Below, piece after piece: positions 1 to 6,949 of a stretch of 18,828 nt of DNA. Position numbers and translations under genes: made by a program. This stretch comes from Flavobacterium psychrophilum (GTDB taxonomy: Bacteria; Bacteroidota; Bacteroidia; Flavobacteriales; Flavobacteriaceae), in assembly GCA_943325515.2 (NCBI GenBank), contig CALPPS020000049.1, positions 1 to 18,828 of the forward strand, written 5' to 3'. A model generated the notes under the pieces. The model saw nothing but the letters and a program-made list of their open reading frames with translations. It was not told the origin of the DNA and searched no databases. Each line of letters begins with the position of its first letter. Position 1 is the first letter of the stretch.

Positions 1-650
1 AAATCAGAATTGATTTTCCCCGATTTTGAAATTTTCCCTCTATCATCATAATCCAACCCTAATTGGTTAGCATAATAATTCAAAACCGTATTCACGGGCG
101 AAATATCAAAAGCAATTCGTTTGCCATTTTCTTCAAACGAAACATTAGAAAAACCTCCGAGGTTCAAACAATAATCATACTCTGCAAAAAGAATTCGGTC
201 GCCTACAGGTACCAATGGCGCACCTTGTCCGCCAAGTTGCACATCCTGTAATCTAAAATCACACACTATTGTCTCCCTAACTATTTTAGCCAGCAAAGGA
301 AGGTTGCCTATTTGTAAAGTAAAACCATGTTGTGGTTGATGTAAAATAGTGTGCCCATGACTACAAATTGCATCCAAATCTGTAAGCTGATATTTAAAAA
401 TAAAAGTCTGGATGGTATTTCCCAAAAGAAGTGTGTAATCCTCATTAAGTTGGGCGAGTTGCTCAGTGGTAAAATCAACCGCAACTTTTAATTGATGCAA
501 CCAATTTTCACTATAAGCAACGGTTTCACAATCGAGAATAGCATACTGCCATTTTCCGTCAATAATACTAAAATGAATATGTGCTAAATCAACGCCATCT
601 AGCGAAGTACCTGACATTACCCCGATAACATTATAGGTTTCTTTAAACAT
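1..650 (-). CDS. anmK: Anhydro-N-acetylmuramic acid kinase, N-terminal part (runs off the left edge)
   Basis: The enzyme phosphorylates 1,6-anhydro-MurNAc with ring opening to give MurNAc-6-phosphate during recycling of peptidoglycan fragments in the cytoplasm. The 216 residues present start at the ATG whose complement is at 648-650. The phosphate-binding motif VMSGTSLDGVD is at residues 11-21, the SHGHT segment at 97-101, and the substrate and catalytic region DFRLQDVQLGGQGAPL at 131-146. The family is about 350-370 residues long, so roughly the last 40 percent lies outside the window. The reading frame is intact to the edge. It is transcribed away from the acyl-CoA dehydrogenase; a TACATTTG box on the minus strand at 708-715 is a probable promoter. 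Motif matches make the family assignment secure; start choice is supported by the motif spacing. Confidence 0.93.
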   Translation of the reverse strand, partial: MFKETYNVIGVMSGTSLDGVDLAHIHFSIIDGKWQYAILDCETVAYSENWLHQLKVAVDFTTEQLAQLNEDYTLLLGNTIQTFIFKYQLTDLDAICSHGHTILHQPQHGFTLQIGNLPLLAKIVRETIVCDFRLQDVQLGGQGAPLVPVGDRILFAEYDYCLNLGGFSNVSFEENGKRIAFDISPVNTVLNYYANQLGLDYDDRGKISKSGKINSD

Positions 651-670
651 TGTCTAAATTTACGAAAACG

Positions 671-702
671 TTTGAAATTTTAAGTTTTATATGCTATTTT
701 TG
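671..702 (+). promoter_or_regulatory. Probable promoter of the acyl-CoA dehydrogenase
   Basis: TTTG at 671-674, a 20-bp spacer, and TATTTTTG at 695-702 match the Bacteroidetes housekeeping promoter pattern (TTG, 17-23 bp, TAnnTTTG). Transcription would start near 709, leaving a leader of about 37 bases before the ATG at 746. Confidence 0.6.
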
Positions 703-707
703 TACAC

Positions 708-739
708 CAAATGTAAAGAATCACCAATCATAATTGCAA
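708..739 (-). promoter_or_regulatory. Probable promoter of anmK
   Basis: Read on the minus strand there is TTG (complement of 737-739), a 21-bp spacer, and TACATTTG (708-715), a full match to the Bacteroidetes -7 consensus TAnnTTTG. The predicted start of transcription is near 701, giving a leader of about 50 bases before anmK. The element faces, and partly interleaves with, the promoter of the acyl-CoA dehydrogenase. Confidence 0.5.
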
Positions 740-745
740 CAATTT

Positions 746-1882
746 ATGGATTTTAATTTAACCGAAGAACAATTAATGATACAACAAGCTGCTAGAGACT
801 TTGCTCAAGTAGAATTGTTGCCAGGCGTAATTGAAAGAGATGAATATTCTAAATTTCCTACTGAACAAGTCAAAATGATGGCTGAGTTGGGGTTCATGGG
901 AATGATGGTTGATCCAAAATATGGCGGTGCTGGTTTAGATAGTGTTTCTTATGTTTTGGCCCTGACCGAAATTGCCAAAGTAGATGCTTCGGCCGCGGTT
1001 ATCATGTCAGTAAACAACTCACTAGTATGTGCCGGTATGGAAAAATATTGTTCCGAAGAACAAAAAATGAAATACCTAGTCCCATTGGCAAAAGGCGAAG
1101 TTATTGGAGCATTCTGTCTATCAGAGCCAGAAGCAGGTAGCGATGCTAGCTCACAAAAAACTACCGCCAAAGACATGGGCGATTATTATTTATTGAACGG
1201 AACTAAAAACTGGATAACTAATGGTAATTCAGCATCAACCTATTTAGTAATGGCACAAACCGATGTTGAAAAAGGACACAAAGGAATCAATGCTTTTATT
1301 ATTGAAAAAGGATGGGAAGGTTTTGATATTGGTCCTAAAGAAAAGAAAATGGGAATTCGCGGAAGCGATACCCATTCACTAATGTTCACCGATGTGAAAG
1401 TACCAAAAGAAAACCGAATAGGTGCTGACGGTTTTGGGTTTAACTTCGCTATGAATGTATTAAACGGAGGAAGAATCGGAATTGCCTCTCAAGCATTAGG
1501 GATAGCAACAGGAGCTTATGAATTAGCATTGAAATATTCACAAGAAAGAAAAGCATTCGGCAAAGAAATATTCAAACACCAAGCTATTGCCTTCAAATTA
1601 GCTGATATGTATGTAAAAATTACTGCGGCAAAACTTTTAATCATGAAAGCTGCTGCTGAAAAAGACGAAGGAAAAGACATTGCGCATTCTGGTGCTATGG
1701 CAAAATTATACGCTTCTGAAATCGCGCTAGAAGTGGCAAACGAAGCAGTACAAATCCACGGTGGAAACGGTTATGTAGCCGAATACCACGTAGAACGAAT
1801 GATGAGAGATTCTAAAATCACTCAGATTTATGAAGGAACTTCCGAAATTCAAAGAATTGTAATCTCAAGAGGATTGGTATAA
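746..1882 (+). CDS. Acyl-CoA dehydrogenase (short/branched-chain type)
   Basis: A cytoplasmic FAD flavoenzyme that introduces the alpha-beta double bond into acyl-CoA in fatty acid or branched-chain amino acid breakdown, passing electrons to electron-transferring flavoprotein. From the ATG at 746 the protein has 378 residues, the usual family length. An in-frame TTG at 734 would add only MQQF and is less likely. Visible motifs are the first signature AFCLSEPEAGSD (122-133), the second around QIHGGNGY (336-343), and the catalytic glutamate E363 in IYEGTSEIQ (361-369), the position used by short-chain and related enzymes. Chain-length specificity cannot be read reliably from sequence; butyryl-CoA or a branched short acyl-CoA is the best guess. 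A full-consensus promoter lies upstream and a terminator-like hairpin downstream, so it is probably transcribed alone. Confidence 0.95.
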   Translation: MDFNLTEEQLMIQQAARDFAQVELLPGVIERDEYSKFPTEQVKMMAELGFMGMMVDPKYGGAGLDSVSYVLALTEIAKVDASAAVIMSVNNSLVCAGMEKYCSEEQKMKYLVPLAKGEVIGAFCLSEPEAGSDASSQKTTAKDMGDYYLLNGTKNWITNGNSASTYLVMAQTDVEKGHKGINAFIIEKGWEGFDIGPKEKKMGIRGSDTHSLMFTDVKVPKENRIGADGFGFNFAMNVLNGGRIGIASQALGIATGAYELALKYSQERKAFGKEIFKHQAIAFKLADMYVKITAAKLLIMKAAAEKDEGKDIAHSGAMAKLYASEIALEVANEAVQIHGGNGYVAEYHVERMMRDSKITQIYEGTSEIQRIVISRGLV

Positions 1883-1902
1883 TATAAATTTTGAAGTCAA
1901 AT

Positions 1903-1947
1903 ATACCCTTTCAGAAATTCATTTTTGATAGGGTATTTTTTATTATT
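1903..1947 (+). terminator. Terminator-like hairpin after the acyl-CoA dehydrogenase
   Basis: ATACCCT at 1903-1909 pairs with AGGGTAT at 1930-1936, extended inward by two more pairs after one mismatch, and is followed at once by a T-rich run to about 1947. The loop of roughly 20 bases is long for an intrinsic terminator. It starts 21 bases after the stop codon. Confidence 0.5.
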
Positions 1948-1968
1948 TTAGCATTTGAAAATAATGAC

Positions 1969-2646
1969 ATGAAAAACATCATCATCACAGGAACATCAAG
2001 AGGAATAGGTTATGAATTAGCTTTGCAATTTGCCAAAGCAGGACATCAAGTGTTAGCTATCTCGCGTAAAATAGCACCTGAGTTTCTTGGCAATCAAAAT
2101 ATCACATCACTTTCTGTTGATTTATCTAAGGAAGATGATTTGGTTCAAGTTCAAAACTTCCTTTCACAAACTTGGAAAAAAGTTGACATCATCATTCACA
2201 ACGCCGGAAGTTTGTTGCTCAAACCGTTTGCTCAAACTACTCAAGAAGATTTTGAAAACATCTATAAAGTCAATGTTTATGGTGTTGCTAATCTAACTCG
2301 CGTTTGTTTACCTTATTTGAAAAAAGGAAGTCATGTGGTCTCCATTAGTTCAATGGGTGGCATTCAAGGTAGTATGAAATTTGCTGGATTGGCAGCTTAC
2401 AGTTCCAGTAAAGGAGCAGTTATTACACTATCTGAACTTTTAGCAGAAGAATACAAAGATCAAGGCATTGCTTTCAATGTTTTAGCGCTAGGTGCTGTAA
2501 ATACCGAAATGCTTCACGAAGCTTTTCCAGGATACGAAGCACCAATTTCGGCGAATGAAATGGCAGATTACATTTATAATTTTGCCCTCTCAGGAAACAA
2601 ATACCACAACGGAAAAGTAATTCAAGTGTCATCAAGCACTCCTTAA
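1969..2646 (+). CDS. Short-chain dehydrogenase/reductase (classical SDR)
   Basis: An NAD(P)-dependent oxidoreductase of unknown substrate. I chose the ATG at 1969 because it gives a normal SDR start, MKNIIITGTSRGIG; an in-frame ATG at 1891 would add 26 residues that run across the preceding terminator. The protein has 225 residues. Visible motifs are the cofactor glycine motif TGTSRGIG (7-14), the NAG motif (78-80), the active-site serine near SISS (125-128), and Y144xxxK148. It lacks the long C-terminal part of many SDRs and ends with a GKVIQVSSST segment, resembling compact 220-240 residue members. A loose promoter (TAGCATTTG at 1949-1957, one base too long between TA and TTTG) sits just upstream. 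A role beside the acyl-CoA dehydrogenase in acyl metabolism is possible but not shown. Confidence 0.85.
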   Translation: MKNIIITGTSRGIGYELALQFAKAGHQVLAISRKIAPEFLGNQNITSLSVDLSKEDDLVQVQNFLSQTWKKVDIIIHNAGSLLLKPFAQTTQEDFENIYKVNVYGVANLTRVCLPYLKKGSHVVSISSMGGIQGSMKFAGLAAYSSSKGAVITLSELLAEEYKDQGIAFNVLALGAVNTEMLHEAFPGYEAPISANEMADYIYNFALSGNKYHNGKVIQVSSSTP

Positions 2647-2649
2647 AAA

Positions 2650-2719
2650 GTTGATGGTTGACAGTTGATAGTTGATGGAAATCCCAACAGCCGATAACCG
2701 ATAACCGACAATTGACAAA
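2650..2719. repeat. Ten in-phase 7-bp units between the SDR and SprT-like genes
   Basis: Four units of GTTGAYR type (2650-2677) are followed by two degenerate units (2678-2691) and four units of CGATAAC/CGACAAT type (2692-2719). All keep one 7-bp register over 70 bp. The array fills almost the whole gap and ends five bases before the next ATG. Confidence 0.85.
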
Positions 2720-2724
2720 AGAAT

Positions 2725-3327
2725 ATGAGCGAAGTTTTAGCTAAATACCTTCCTGAACATTCCGTTCATTCTTGCTTTGAATTAATCAAAAGCAATAATG
2801 TTCATCTCAAAATAGTAAACGAACGGCAAACGCGTCATGGCGATTATCGCAGAGCAGTAGGAGGAAAGCATGAAATAACTGTCAATGCCAATTTGAATAA
2901 ATACCGTTTCTTGATTACACTTGTTCATGAAATAGCACATTTAGTAGCTTATGAAAAATTTGGGAAATTGATAAAACCACATGGTAATGAATGGAAAATT
3001 ACATTTCAACGGTTGATGGTTCCGTTTATTCACCCAGAAATATTTCCACATTCTGTTTTACCATTGGTAGCCAATCATTTTAGAAATCCAACAGCTAGTA
3101 GTGATACCGACGCAAGACTTGCCTATGCTTTGAAACAATTTGATGAACGAAAACCGGATATTCATTTTGTGCACGAAGTGCCAAGTGGTAGTTTATTTCG
3201 AATAAAAAATGGAAGAATTTTTAAAAAGAATGGCTTGCGTGTAAAACGATATGAATGCTTGGAAGTTAAAACAGGAAGATTGTATTTGTTTAATGCCAAT
3301 GCTGAGGTGGAAATAATTCCGGGTTAA
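2725..3327 (+). CDS. SprT-like zinc metalloprotease domain protein
   Basis: A 200-residue protein of the SprT-like family, whose eukaryotic relatives (SPRTN) cut proteins cross-linked to DNA; the bacterial role is poorly known. The zinc site is clear: H68-E69-x-x-H72 in LVHEIAHLVAY and a probable third ligand H86 in KPHGNEWK, the spacing typical of the family. The second half (about residues 130-198) is a compact beta-rich region (GSLFRIKNGRIF, GRLYLFNANAEVEI), where some SprT proteins carry a zinc ribbon; no cysteine pairs for one are seen here. There is no signal peptide, so it should be cytoplasmic. It starts at the first ATG after a 70-bp heptamer array. Function beyond metal-dependent proteolysis is inferred from family only. 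Confidence 0.88.
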   Translation: MSEVLAKYLPEHSVHSCFELIKSNNVHLKIVNERQTRHGDYRRAVGGKHEITVNANLNKYRFLITLVHEIAHLVAYEKFGKLIKPHGNEWKITFQRLMVPFIHPEIFPHSVLPLVANHFRNPTASSDTDARLAYALKQFDERKPDIHFVHEVPSGSLFRIKNGRIFKKNGLRVKRYECLEVKTGRLYLFNANAEVEIIPG

Positions 3328-3345
3328 TAGTAAAAAAAATGCTGC

Positions 3346-3376
3346 AACTTAGTAACTTAGCACCTTAGTAACTTTT
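3346..3376. repeat. 8-bp period array before manC
   Basis: Units AACTTAGT (3346), AACTTAGC (3354), ACCTTAGT (3362) and the partial AACTTTT (3370) run in an exact 8-bp register. The array fills the centre of the 54-bp gap and ends five bases before the manC start. Confidence 0.8.
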
Positions 3377-3381
3377 AAAAA

Positions 3382-4443
3382 ATGAATAAAGATTATTACG
3401 CAATAGTAATGGCTGGTGGTGTGGGTTCCCGTTTTTGGCCAGTAAGTACCACAGAGTTGCCAAAACAATTTCACGACATGCTGGGTTCGGGAAGTACTTT
3501 GATTCAAAAAACATTCAGTCGTTTGTCAAAGTTAATTCCAGCCGAAAATATTTTTATTTTAACTAATGAACGCTATAACGATTTGGTTTTAGAACAATTG
3601 CCAATGGTAAAACAAGAGCAAGTCCTTTTAGAACCAGCCATGCGAAATACAGCACCATGTATATTATATGCTTCATTAAAAATTCAAAAACAAAATTCAA
3701 ATGCACTTATGGTCGTAGCGCCAAGCGATCACTGGATTGAAGATGAAATGTCGTTTTCCAATAATTTGCAACAATGTTTTGACTTTTGTCAAAAAGAAAA
3801 TGCCTTAATGACATTAGGGATTCAGCCGACGTTTCCCAATACAGGTTTCGGTTATATAGAATTTGATAAATCTGATTTAAATCCAATTAAAAAAGTAAAT
3901 CAGTTTCGTGAAAAACCAGATTATCAAACTGCAAAATCATTTTTAGAAGCAGGTAATTTTTTATGGAATGGAGGAATATTTATTTGGAGTGCAAAAGCAA
4001 TAACCGAAGCTTTCGAAAAATTCCAACCACAAATGAATGTATTGTTTCAAAAAGGTGTTGATAGTTATAACACTTCAATCGAAAAACAATTCATTGAGGA
4101 AAATTATGCTAACGCAGAAAATATATCCATAGATTATGCCGTGATGGAAAAAGCACAAAATGTTTATGTGCTTCCAGCCACTTTTGATTGGAATGATTTA
4201 GGAACGTGGGGACAACTTCATGAAAAATTAGATAAAGACGAAAATAATAATGGTGTTATTAATGCGAAAGTAGTACTAGAAAATGCTTCCAATAATATTG
4301 TTCGTTCCGATGCTAATAAAATCATTGTTATTGATGGTTTACACGATTATATTATTGTTGATAAAGAAGGTGTTTTGTTGATTTATCCAAAAAGCAAAGA
4401 GCAAGACATCAAGCGAATTACAGCTTTGGCAAACGAATTATAA
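3382..4443 (+). CDS. manC: Mannose-1-phosphate guanylyltransferase
   Basis: Makes GDP-mannose from mannose-1-phosphate and GTP in the cytoplasm, supplying mannose and, through GDP-mannose, fucose-type sugars for surface glycans. The 353-residue protein has the nucleotidyltransferase signature AGGVGSRFWPVS at 11-22, PKQF at 27-30 (lysine for the nucleotide), VVAPSDHWI with the metal-binding aspartate, FREKPD and GGIFIWS motifs. It lacks the C-terminal phosphomannose isomerase domain of the bifunctional 480-residue enzymes, so it is the short monofunctional form. It is the last gene of the plus-strand run, with a terminator hairpin immediately after it. The downstream minus-strand cluster contains a glycosyltransferase, but the genes converge and are not co-transcribed. 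Confidence 0.93.
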   Translation: MNKDYYAIVMAGGVGSRFWPVSTTELPKQFHDMLGSGSTLIQKTFSRLSKLIPAENIFILTNERYNDLVLEQLPMVKQEQVLLEPAMRNTAPCILYASLKIQKQNSNALMVVAPSDHWIEDEMSFSNNLQQCFDFCQKENALMTLGIQPTFPNTGFGYIEFDKSDLNPIKKVNQFREKPDYQTAKSFLEAGNFLWNGGIFIWSAKAITEAFEKFQPQMNVLFQKGVDSYNTSIEKQFIEENYANAENISIDYAVMEKAQNVYVLPATFDWNDLGTWGQLHEKLDKDENNNGVINAKVVLENASNNIVRSDANKIIVIDGLHDYIIVDKEGVLLIYPKSKEQDIKRITALANEL

Positions 4444-4449
4444 ATTTGT

Positions 4450-4487
4450 CTAAACTTTTGGATGCAGTCCAAATTAGCTTATTTTTT
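4450..4487 (+). terminator. Intrinsic terminator of manC
   Basis: CTAA (4450-4453), a three-base bulge, and TTTGGA (4457-4462) pair across the loop TGCAG with TCCAAA (4468-4473) and TTAG (4474-4477); a T run follows at 4482-4487. The T run overlaps the stop codon of the converging ATPase gene. Confidence 0.65.
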
Positions 4488-5250
4488 ATTCTTCTTTATT
4501 TTGTGCTTTTCTAATTTTTTTGAAAAGATTAGATGAGTAAACAAAGTCAGTTATGGCTTCGTTATCTGTTTTGAAGATTTCGTTTTTGGAACCTTCCCAA
4601 GCTAAAATGCCTTCTTTCAAAAAAATTATTCTCTCTCCAATTTCCATCACCGAATTCATATCGTGTGTATTAATAACTGTAGTAATATCATATTCTACAG
4701 TTATTTCATGAATAAGGTTATCAATTAAAATCGCAGTTTTTGGATCTAATCCTGAGTTGGGTTCATCACAAAAAAGATATTTTGGATTGTTCACTATTGC
4801 TCTAGCAATGGCTACCCGTTTTTGCATTCCTCCCGAAATTTCGGAAGGTTTTTTGTGATTGGCATCAATTAAATTTACTCGATTAATTACAAAGTTTACG
4901 CGTTCTTTAATCTCAGCTGCTGATTTATTAGAAAACATTTTTAGCGGAAAACCAATATTTTCCTCAACAGTCATACTGTCAAAAAGGGCACTACCTTGAA
5001 ACACCATCCCAATTTCTGTTCGTAATGTTCTTTTTTCATCAGGAGTTAAATTAGAATAAATTCGGCCGTCAAAGGAGATGGTTCCTTTGTCAGGAGTGTG
5101 AATTCCCAATAAACTTTTCAGCAAAACCGTTTTGCCTGAACCACTTTGTCCAATAATCAGATTTGTTTTTCCTGTTTCAAAAATGGTAGAAATACCTTTT
5201 AATACCTTAGAATCTCCAAAAGATTTTTCTATGTCTTTTATTTCTATCAT
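4486..5250 (-). CDS. mlaF: Mla-type ABC transporter ATP-binding protein
   Basis: The ATPase that drives an MlaE-family permease in moving phospholipid or related lipids between the membranes. With the ATG at 5250-5248 the protein has 254 residues and begins MIEIKDIEKSF. An upstream in-frame ATG would add 20 residues that lie inside the permease gene and is rejected. All ATPase motifs are present: Walker A GQSGSGKT (34-41), Q85, signature SGGMQ (139-143), Walker B with E163 (LFCDEP), and H196. Its ATG shares one base with the permease stop codon (TAATG), a typical translational coupling. No MCE-domain (MlaD) gene follows; the next gene converges. The symbol denotes the family, not proven function. 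Confidence 0.92.
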   Translation of the reverse strand: MIEIKDIEKSFGDSKVLKGISTIFETGKTNLIIGQSGSGKTVLLKSLLGIHTPDKGTISFDGRIYSNLTPDEKRTLRTEIGMVFQGSALFDSMTVEENIGFPLKMFSNKSAAEIKERVNFVINRVNLIDANHKKPSEISGGMQKRVAIARAIVNNPKYLFCDEPNSGLDPKTAILIDNLIHEITVEYDITTVINTHDMNSVMEIGERIIFLKEGILAWEGSKNEIFKTDNEAITDFVYSSNLFKKIRKAQNKEE

Positions 5251-5996
5251 TAGGTCAAAAGTAATTGAGTTAAAATATAATTTGCCATAATAATAGTTAC
5301 CGAAGTCCATACAAAAGAAACTGTACTTGCTTTCCCTACTTCGAGTGCGCCACCTTTCATATAATAACCATGAAACGATGGAATAGTAGCCAAGATTAGA
5401 GCAAACACAAAGGTTTTAATAAATGCGTATGTAATATGGAACGGGATGAATTGTTGTTGTAATCCTGTTATAAAATCATTACTAGACCCAAATCCACCAT
5501 AAACAGTAGCAATCCAACCACCAAAAATTCCTAGAAACATACTAATTCCAATTACAAATGGATAGAGTAAGAGTGCTATTATTTTAGGAAAAACTAAATA
5601 ATTTAGAGAGTTTACTCCCATAACTTCTAGAGCATCAATTTGTTCTGTAACACGCATGGTTCCGATGCTAGATGTAATAAAAGAACCCATTTTTCCTGCC
5701 ATAATAATAGAAATAAATGTGGGAGCAAATTCTAATATTACTGATTGTCTTGTAGCAAAACCTATAAGATATTTCGGAATTAAAGGATTGGTTAAATTCA
5801 AAGCCGTTTGTATTGAAACTACGCCACCTACGAAAAAAGAAATGAAGCAAACAATCCCAAGGGAATCAATTATTAAATCGTCAATTTCTTTGAAGATTAG
5901 AGTTCTCATGACTGACCACTTTGTAGGTTTGTTGAAAATCTCTTTCCACATTAGGAAATACTTTCCTATTTGCGATAAATAGCGGATTAGCATCAT
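5250..5996 (-). CDS. mlaE: Mla-type ABC transporter permease
   Basis: An integral inner-membrane protein of 248 residues in the MlaE/YrbE permease family, partner of the overlapping ATPase. Hydrophobic segments are at about residues 45-68, 85-112, 136-165, 190-205 and 226-247. The family hallmark TEQIDALEVMG lies at 117-127, the stretch that contacts the ATPase. The start could be either of two adjacent ATG codons (5996 or 5993). A TATTTTTG box on the minus strand at 6013-6020 is 16 bases before the start and may provide an internal promoter, though no TTG is found at -33. Substrate is inferred to be a lipid from the family. Confidence 0.92.
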   Translation of the reverse strand: MMLIRYLSQIGKYFLMWKEIFNKPTKWSVMRTLIFKEIDDLIIDSLGIVCFISFFVGGVVSIQTALNLTNPLIPKYLIGFATRQSVILEFAPTFISIIMAGKMGSFITSSIGTMRVTEQIDALEVMGVNSLNYLVFPKIIALLLYPFVIGISMFLGIFGGWIATVYGGFGSSNDFITGLQQQFIPFHITYAFIKTFVFALILATIPSFHGYYMKGGALEVGKASTVSFVWTSVTIIMANYILTQLLLT

Positions 5997-6012
5997 GAGT
6001 TAAAAATATTGT

Positions 6013-6020
6013 CAAAAATA
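6013..6020 (-). promoter_or_regulatory. Possible promoter -7 element for the Mla permease
   Basis: TATTTTTG read on the minus strand matches TAnnTTTG and ends 16 bases before the permease ATG. No TTG lies at the expected -33 distance; the heptamer array beginning at 6027 occupies that region. Confidence 0.35.
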
Positions 6021-6026
6021 GGAAGA

Positions 6027-6061
6027 AGTTATCAGTTATCAGTTATCAGTTTTGAGTTTTA
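6027..6061. repeat. Five 7-bp units between glycosyltransferase and Mla permease
   Basis: Three exact AGTTATC units at 6027, 6034 and 6041 are followed in register by AGTTTTG (6048) and AGTTTTA (6055). In transcription direction the array begins just after the glycosyltransferase stop and ends six bases before the TATTTTTG box. Confidence 0.85.
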
Positions 6062-6064
6062 GCT

Positions 6065-6913
6065 TTAAAACAACTTTTCTCTCATCTTTTTCCAGCGATA
6101 TTTCCGAATGAATTTGGCTTGTTCTGCCGTAACCAATAGTTGTTTTTTAGAAGATTTTGCTTTCCAAAAACCATTTATATAATCAAGAAATAACAATGGT
6201 TTTCCTTTTCGCATGGCCAGTTTTAGAGAAGCAATAGCGGTGATAAAAAGCCCGTAACCTAAACTATAAAAAGCTTCACCTTGTTTGTAACGAGCACTTT
6301 TGTTGTAATTGGCACCAGTTGGTTTAAGGTGTTTTACTTTTAGCGTTTCATCGGTGACCACTTTCCAATCATAGAATTTGCACAATAACTCATCAACGGT
6401 GTCCCAACCCATGGCTGGTTTCAACCCTCCAATTTGTTTAAAAGTTTTTTTTCTATAAGATTTAAAAGCACCGCGTATATGATCTTTATCGGTTAGGTTC
6501 TCTAATATCCAATCTCCATTTTTTTTGATGTAGGCAAAACCGCCAACCATTCCAATTTTGTCATCCGATTTAAAATGTGATATAATAGTTTCAAAATAGT
6601 TAAGTGGAAAAATTAAATCAGCATCGGCTTTTACAATAAAATCATAATCGTCATCTAACGTTTCTAATCCTTTTTGAAATGCCTGTATCACTTTGCTTCC
6701 CGGCAAATGAATAGCATCAGAAGTTTTATTAACCAACGTTATCAAAGGATGTTTTCCTGAAAATTCTCTAACGATTTCAGCTGTTCTGTCTGAAGAATTA
6801 TCATTAACAACAACAATTTTTGAAGGTAAAAATGTTTGCTCTACTAATGATTTTAAGGTTAGGGCAATAAATTTTTCTTCATTGTGCGATGGAATGACGA
6901 TGTAATAGTTCAT
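6065..6913 (-). CDS. Family 2 glycosyltransferase
   Basis: Transfers a sugar from a nucleotide-sugar donor to an unidentified acceptor, probably a lipid or glycan at the inner face of the cytoplasmic membrane. The 282-residue protein opens with the GT-A fold pattern YIVIPSHNEE (4-13), followed by VVVNDNSSDRT (34-44) with the donor-binding aspartate, and the metal-binding DXD-type motif KADADLI (95-101). The C-terminal third is basic, with no clear transmembrane helix, unlike membrane-embedded GT2 enzymes. It lies 30 bases after the methyltransferase gene and before the Mla permease on the same strand, so one transcript is plausible. Donor and acceptor cannot be read from sequence. Confidence 0.9.
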   Translation of the reverse strand: MNYYIVIPSHNEEKFIALTLKSLVEQTFLPSKIVVVNDNSSDRTAEIVREFSGKHPLITLVNKTSDAIHLPGSKVIQAFQKGLETLDDDYDFIVKADADLIFPLNYFETIISHFKSDDKIGMVGGFAYIKKNGDWILENLTDKDHIRGAFKSYRKKTFKQIGGLKPAMGWDTVDELLCKFYDWKVVTDETLKVKHLKPTGANYNKSARYKQGEAFYSLGYGLFITAIASLKLAMRKGKPLLFLDYINGFWKAKSSKKQLLVTAEQAKFIRKYRWKKMREKLF

Positions 6914-6922
6914 ATTTTGAAT

Positions 6923-6949
6923 ACTGAAAACTGTGACTGAAAACTATTT
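6923..6949. repeat. Short 7-bp period array between methyltransferase and glycosyltransferase
   Basis: ACTGAAA (6923), ACTGTG (6930, one base short), ACTGAAA (6936) and ACTATTT (6943) fill nearly all of this 30-bp gap and run over the methyltransferase stop codon. Confidence 0.65.

Noticed and set aside
63..251. Plus-strand open frame within anmK
   Set aside because: The minus frame shows the conserved AnmK motifs across this region.
734..745. TTG start for the acyl-CoA dehydrogenase at 734
   Set aside because: The ATG at 746 gives the usual N-terminus MDFNLTEEQ, and the extra residues match nothing in the family.
949..1176. Open frame antisense to the acyl-CoA dehydrogenase
   Set aside because: It is a shadow of a highly conserved gene, with no start context or recognisable protein.
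1891..1968. Longer SDR starting at 1891
   Set aside because: The added 26 residues run through the terminator hairpin, and the ATG at 1969 gives the standard cofactor-binding start.
2650..2719. CRISPR-like or large tandem repeat interpretation of the intergenic arrays
   Set aside because: Units are 7-8 bp and contiguous, with no unique spacers of 25-40 bp and no cas genes.
5251..5310. Longer Mla ATPase starting at 5310
   Set aside because: The extra 20 residues lie wholly inside the permease gene; the TAATG overlap at 5250 gives the standard N-terminus.
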